A stretch of 52,250 bases of DNA, from contig CAYLQA010000026.1 of the NCBI GenBank assembly GCA_964385695.1, positions 1 to 52,250 on the forward strand. Direction: 5' to 3'. Under the pieces are notes generated by a model that saw only the letters and a list, made by a program, of their open reading frames with translations, was not told the origin of the DNA and searched no databases. The translations under genes were made by a program, and so were the position numbers. This document shows positions 52,077-52,250 of this stretch, one piece after another; the first letter of the stretch is position 1, and each line of letters opens with the position of its first letter. The DNA comes from CAYLQA01 sp964385695 (GTDB lineage: Bacteria > Desulfobacterota > Desulfobulbia > Desulfobulbales > Desulfurivibrionaceae).

Positions 52077-52250
52077 GACTTTCCTGTTATGATCTGAGCA
52101 TAAAAAAAACAATGAGACAAATTTGGCTTGAAACTAGCCATAACATTCTAATAATTCAAGATAATTTATAGCATGTGAAAAAAAATTGACACTTAGATGA
52201 TTCGTCCAGTAAGTCCCCTGAAATTACTGCTGTTTTTAAGAAAAAAGGCA

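Noticed and set aside
52186..52191. Plus-strand TTGACA promoter at the right edge
   Set aside because: A good -35 box, but no acceptable -10 box at 16-18 bases and the downstream gene is outside the window.

Overview
The window looks like a chromosomal segment from a Gram-negative anaerobe of the Desulfobacterota (sulfate-reducer type, Desulfobulbales-like). This is inferred from the gene set: a four-subunit 2-oxoacid:ferredoxin oxidoreductase (korDABC), a split-Soret-type cytochrome c, a seven-CXXCH periplasmic cytochrome, a two-subunit class I fumarase, many sensor kinases and c-di-GMP proteins, and MotAB motility genes with ftsEX-envC-ctp. I cannot name a species. Coding density is high, with 42 supported protein genes, one partial 5S rRNA gene and no tRNA, CRISPR array or transposase gene seen.

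Layout. 1-76: 3' end of a 5S rRNA gene and its terminator. 151-4479 (minus): porin, PhnD-family binding protein and hybrid histidine kinase, probably one operon forming a sensing unit. 4695-6425: soluble PAS histidine kinase. 6509-8003 (minus): CadC-type ArsR repressor with operator, and a PF03773-type permease (metal efflux). 8216-12074: trkA and trkH (K+ uptake) facing each other around an AT-rich orphan gene. 12288-14450: rlmL, followed by a long fold-back element. 14837-19551: an ACP-adenylation-acyltransferase fusion and an acyl-CoA ligase, overlapping. 19940-22788: korDABC. 22963-27261: a receiver/PEP-synthase-like fusion and NADP-type glutamate dehydrogenase. 27731-28525: Tat-exported split-Soret cytochrome. 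28637-29961 (minus): U32-like protein and a small membrane protein. 30158-33570: histidine kinase, rsmI, multihaem cytochrome. 33593-36391 (minus): GGDEF-EAL protein. 36649-41272: rlmE, yebC, ruvC, ruvA, ruvB, panB. 41327-45085: motA, motB, a PilZ protein and fumarase subunits. 45267-47622: two tandem exported paralogues built on a MADNIG heptad repeat. 47686-52076 (minus): ftsE, ftsX, envC-like, ctp.

Themes. Central carbon and nitrogen metabolism (2-oxoglutarate ferredoxin oxidoreductase, fumarase, glutamate dehydrogenase, a PEP-synthase-like regulator) is interspersed with signalling (four histidine kinases, GGDEF-EAL, PilZ beside the flagellar stator) and cell-envelope division machinery. 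The most unusual items are the tandem MADNIG-repeat exported proteins, the three-domain lipid enzyme, the orphan AT-rich gene between trkA and trkH, and several fold-back sequences whose left arm contains or touches the stop codon of the upstream gene. I did not find an obvious defence island or a complete unknown multi-gene system.
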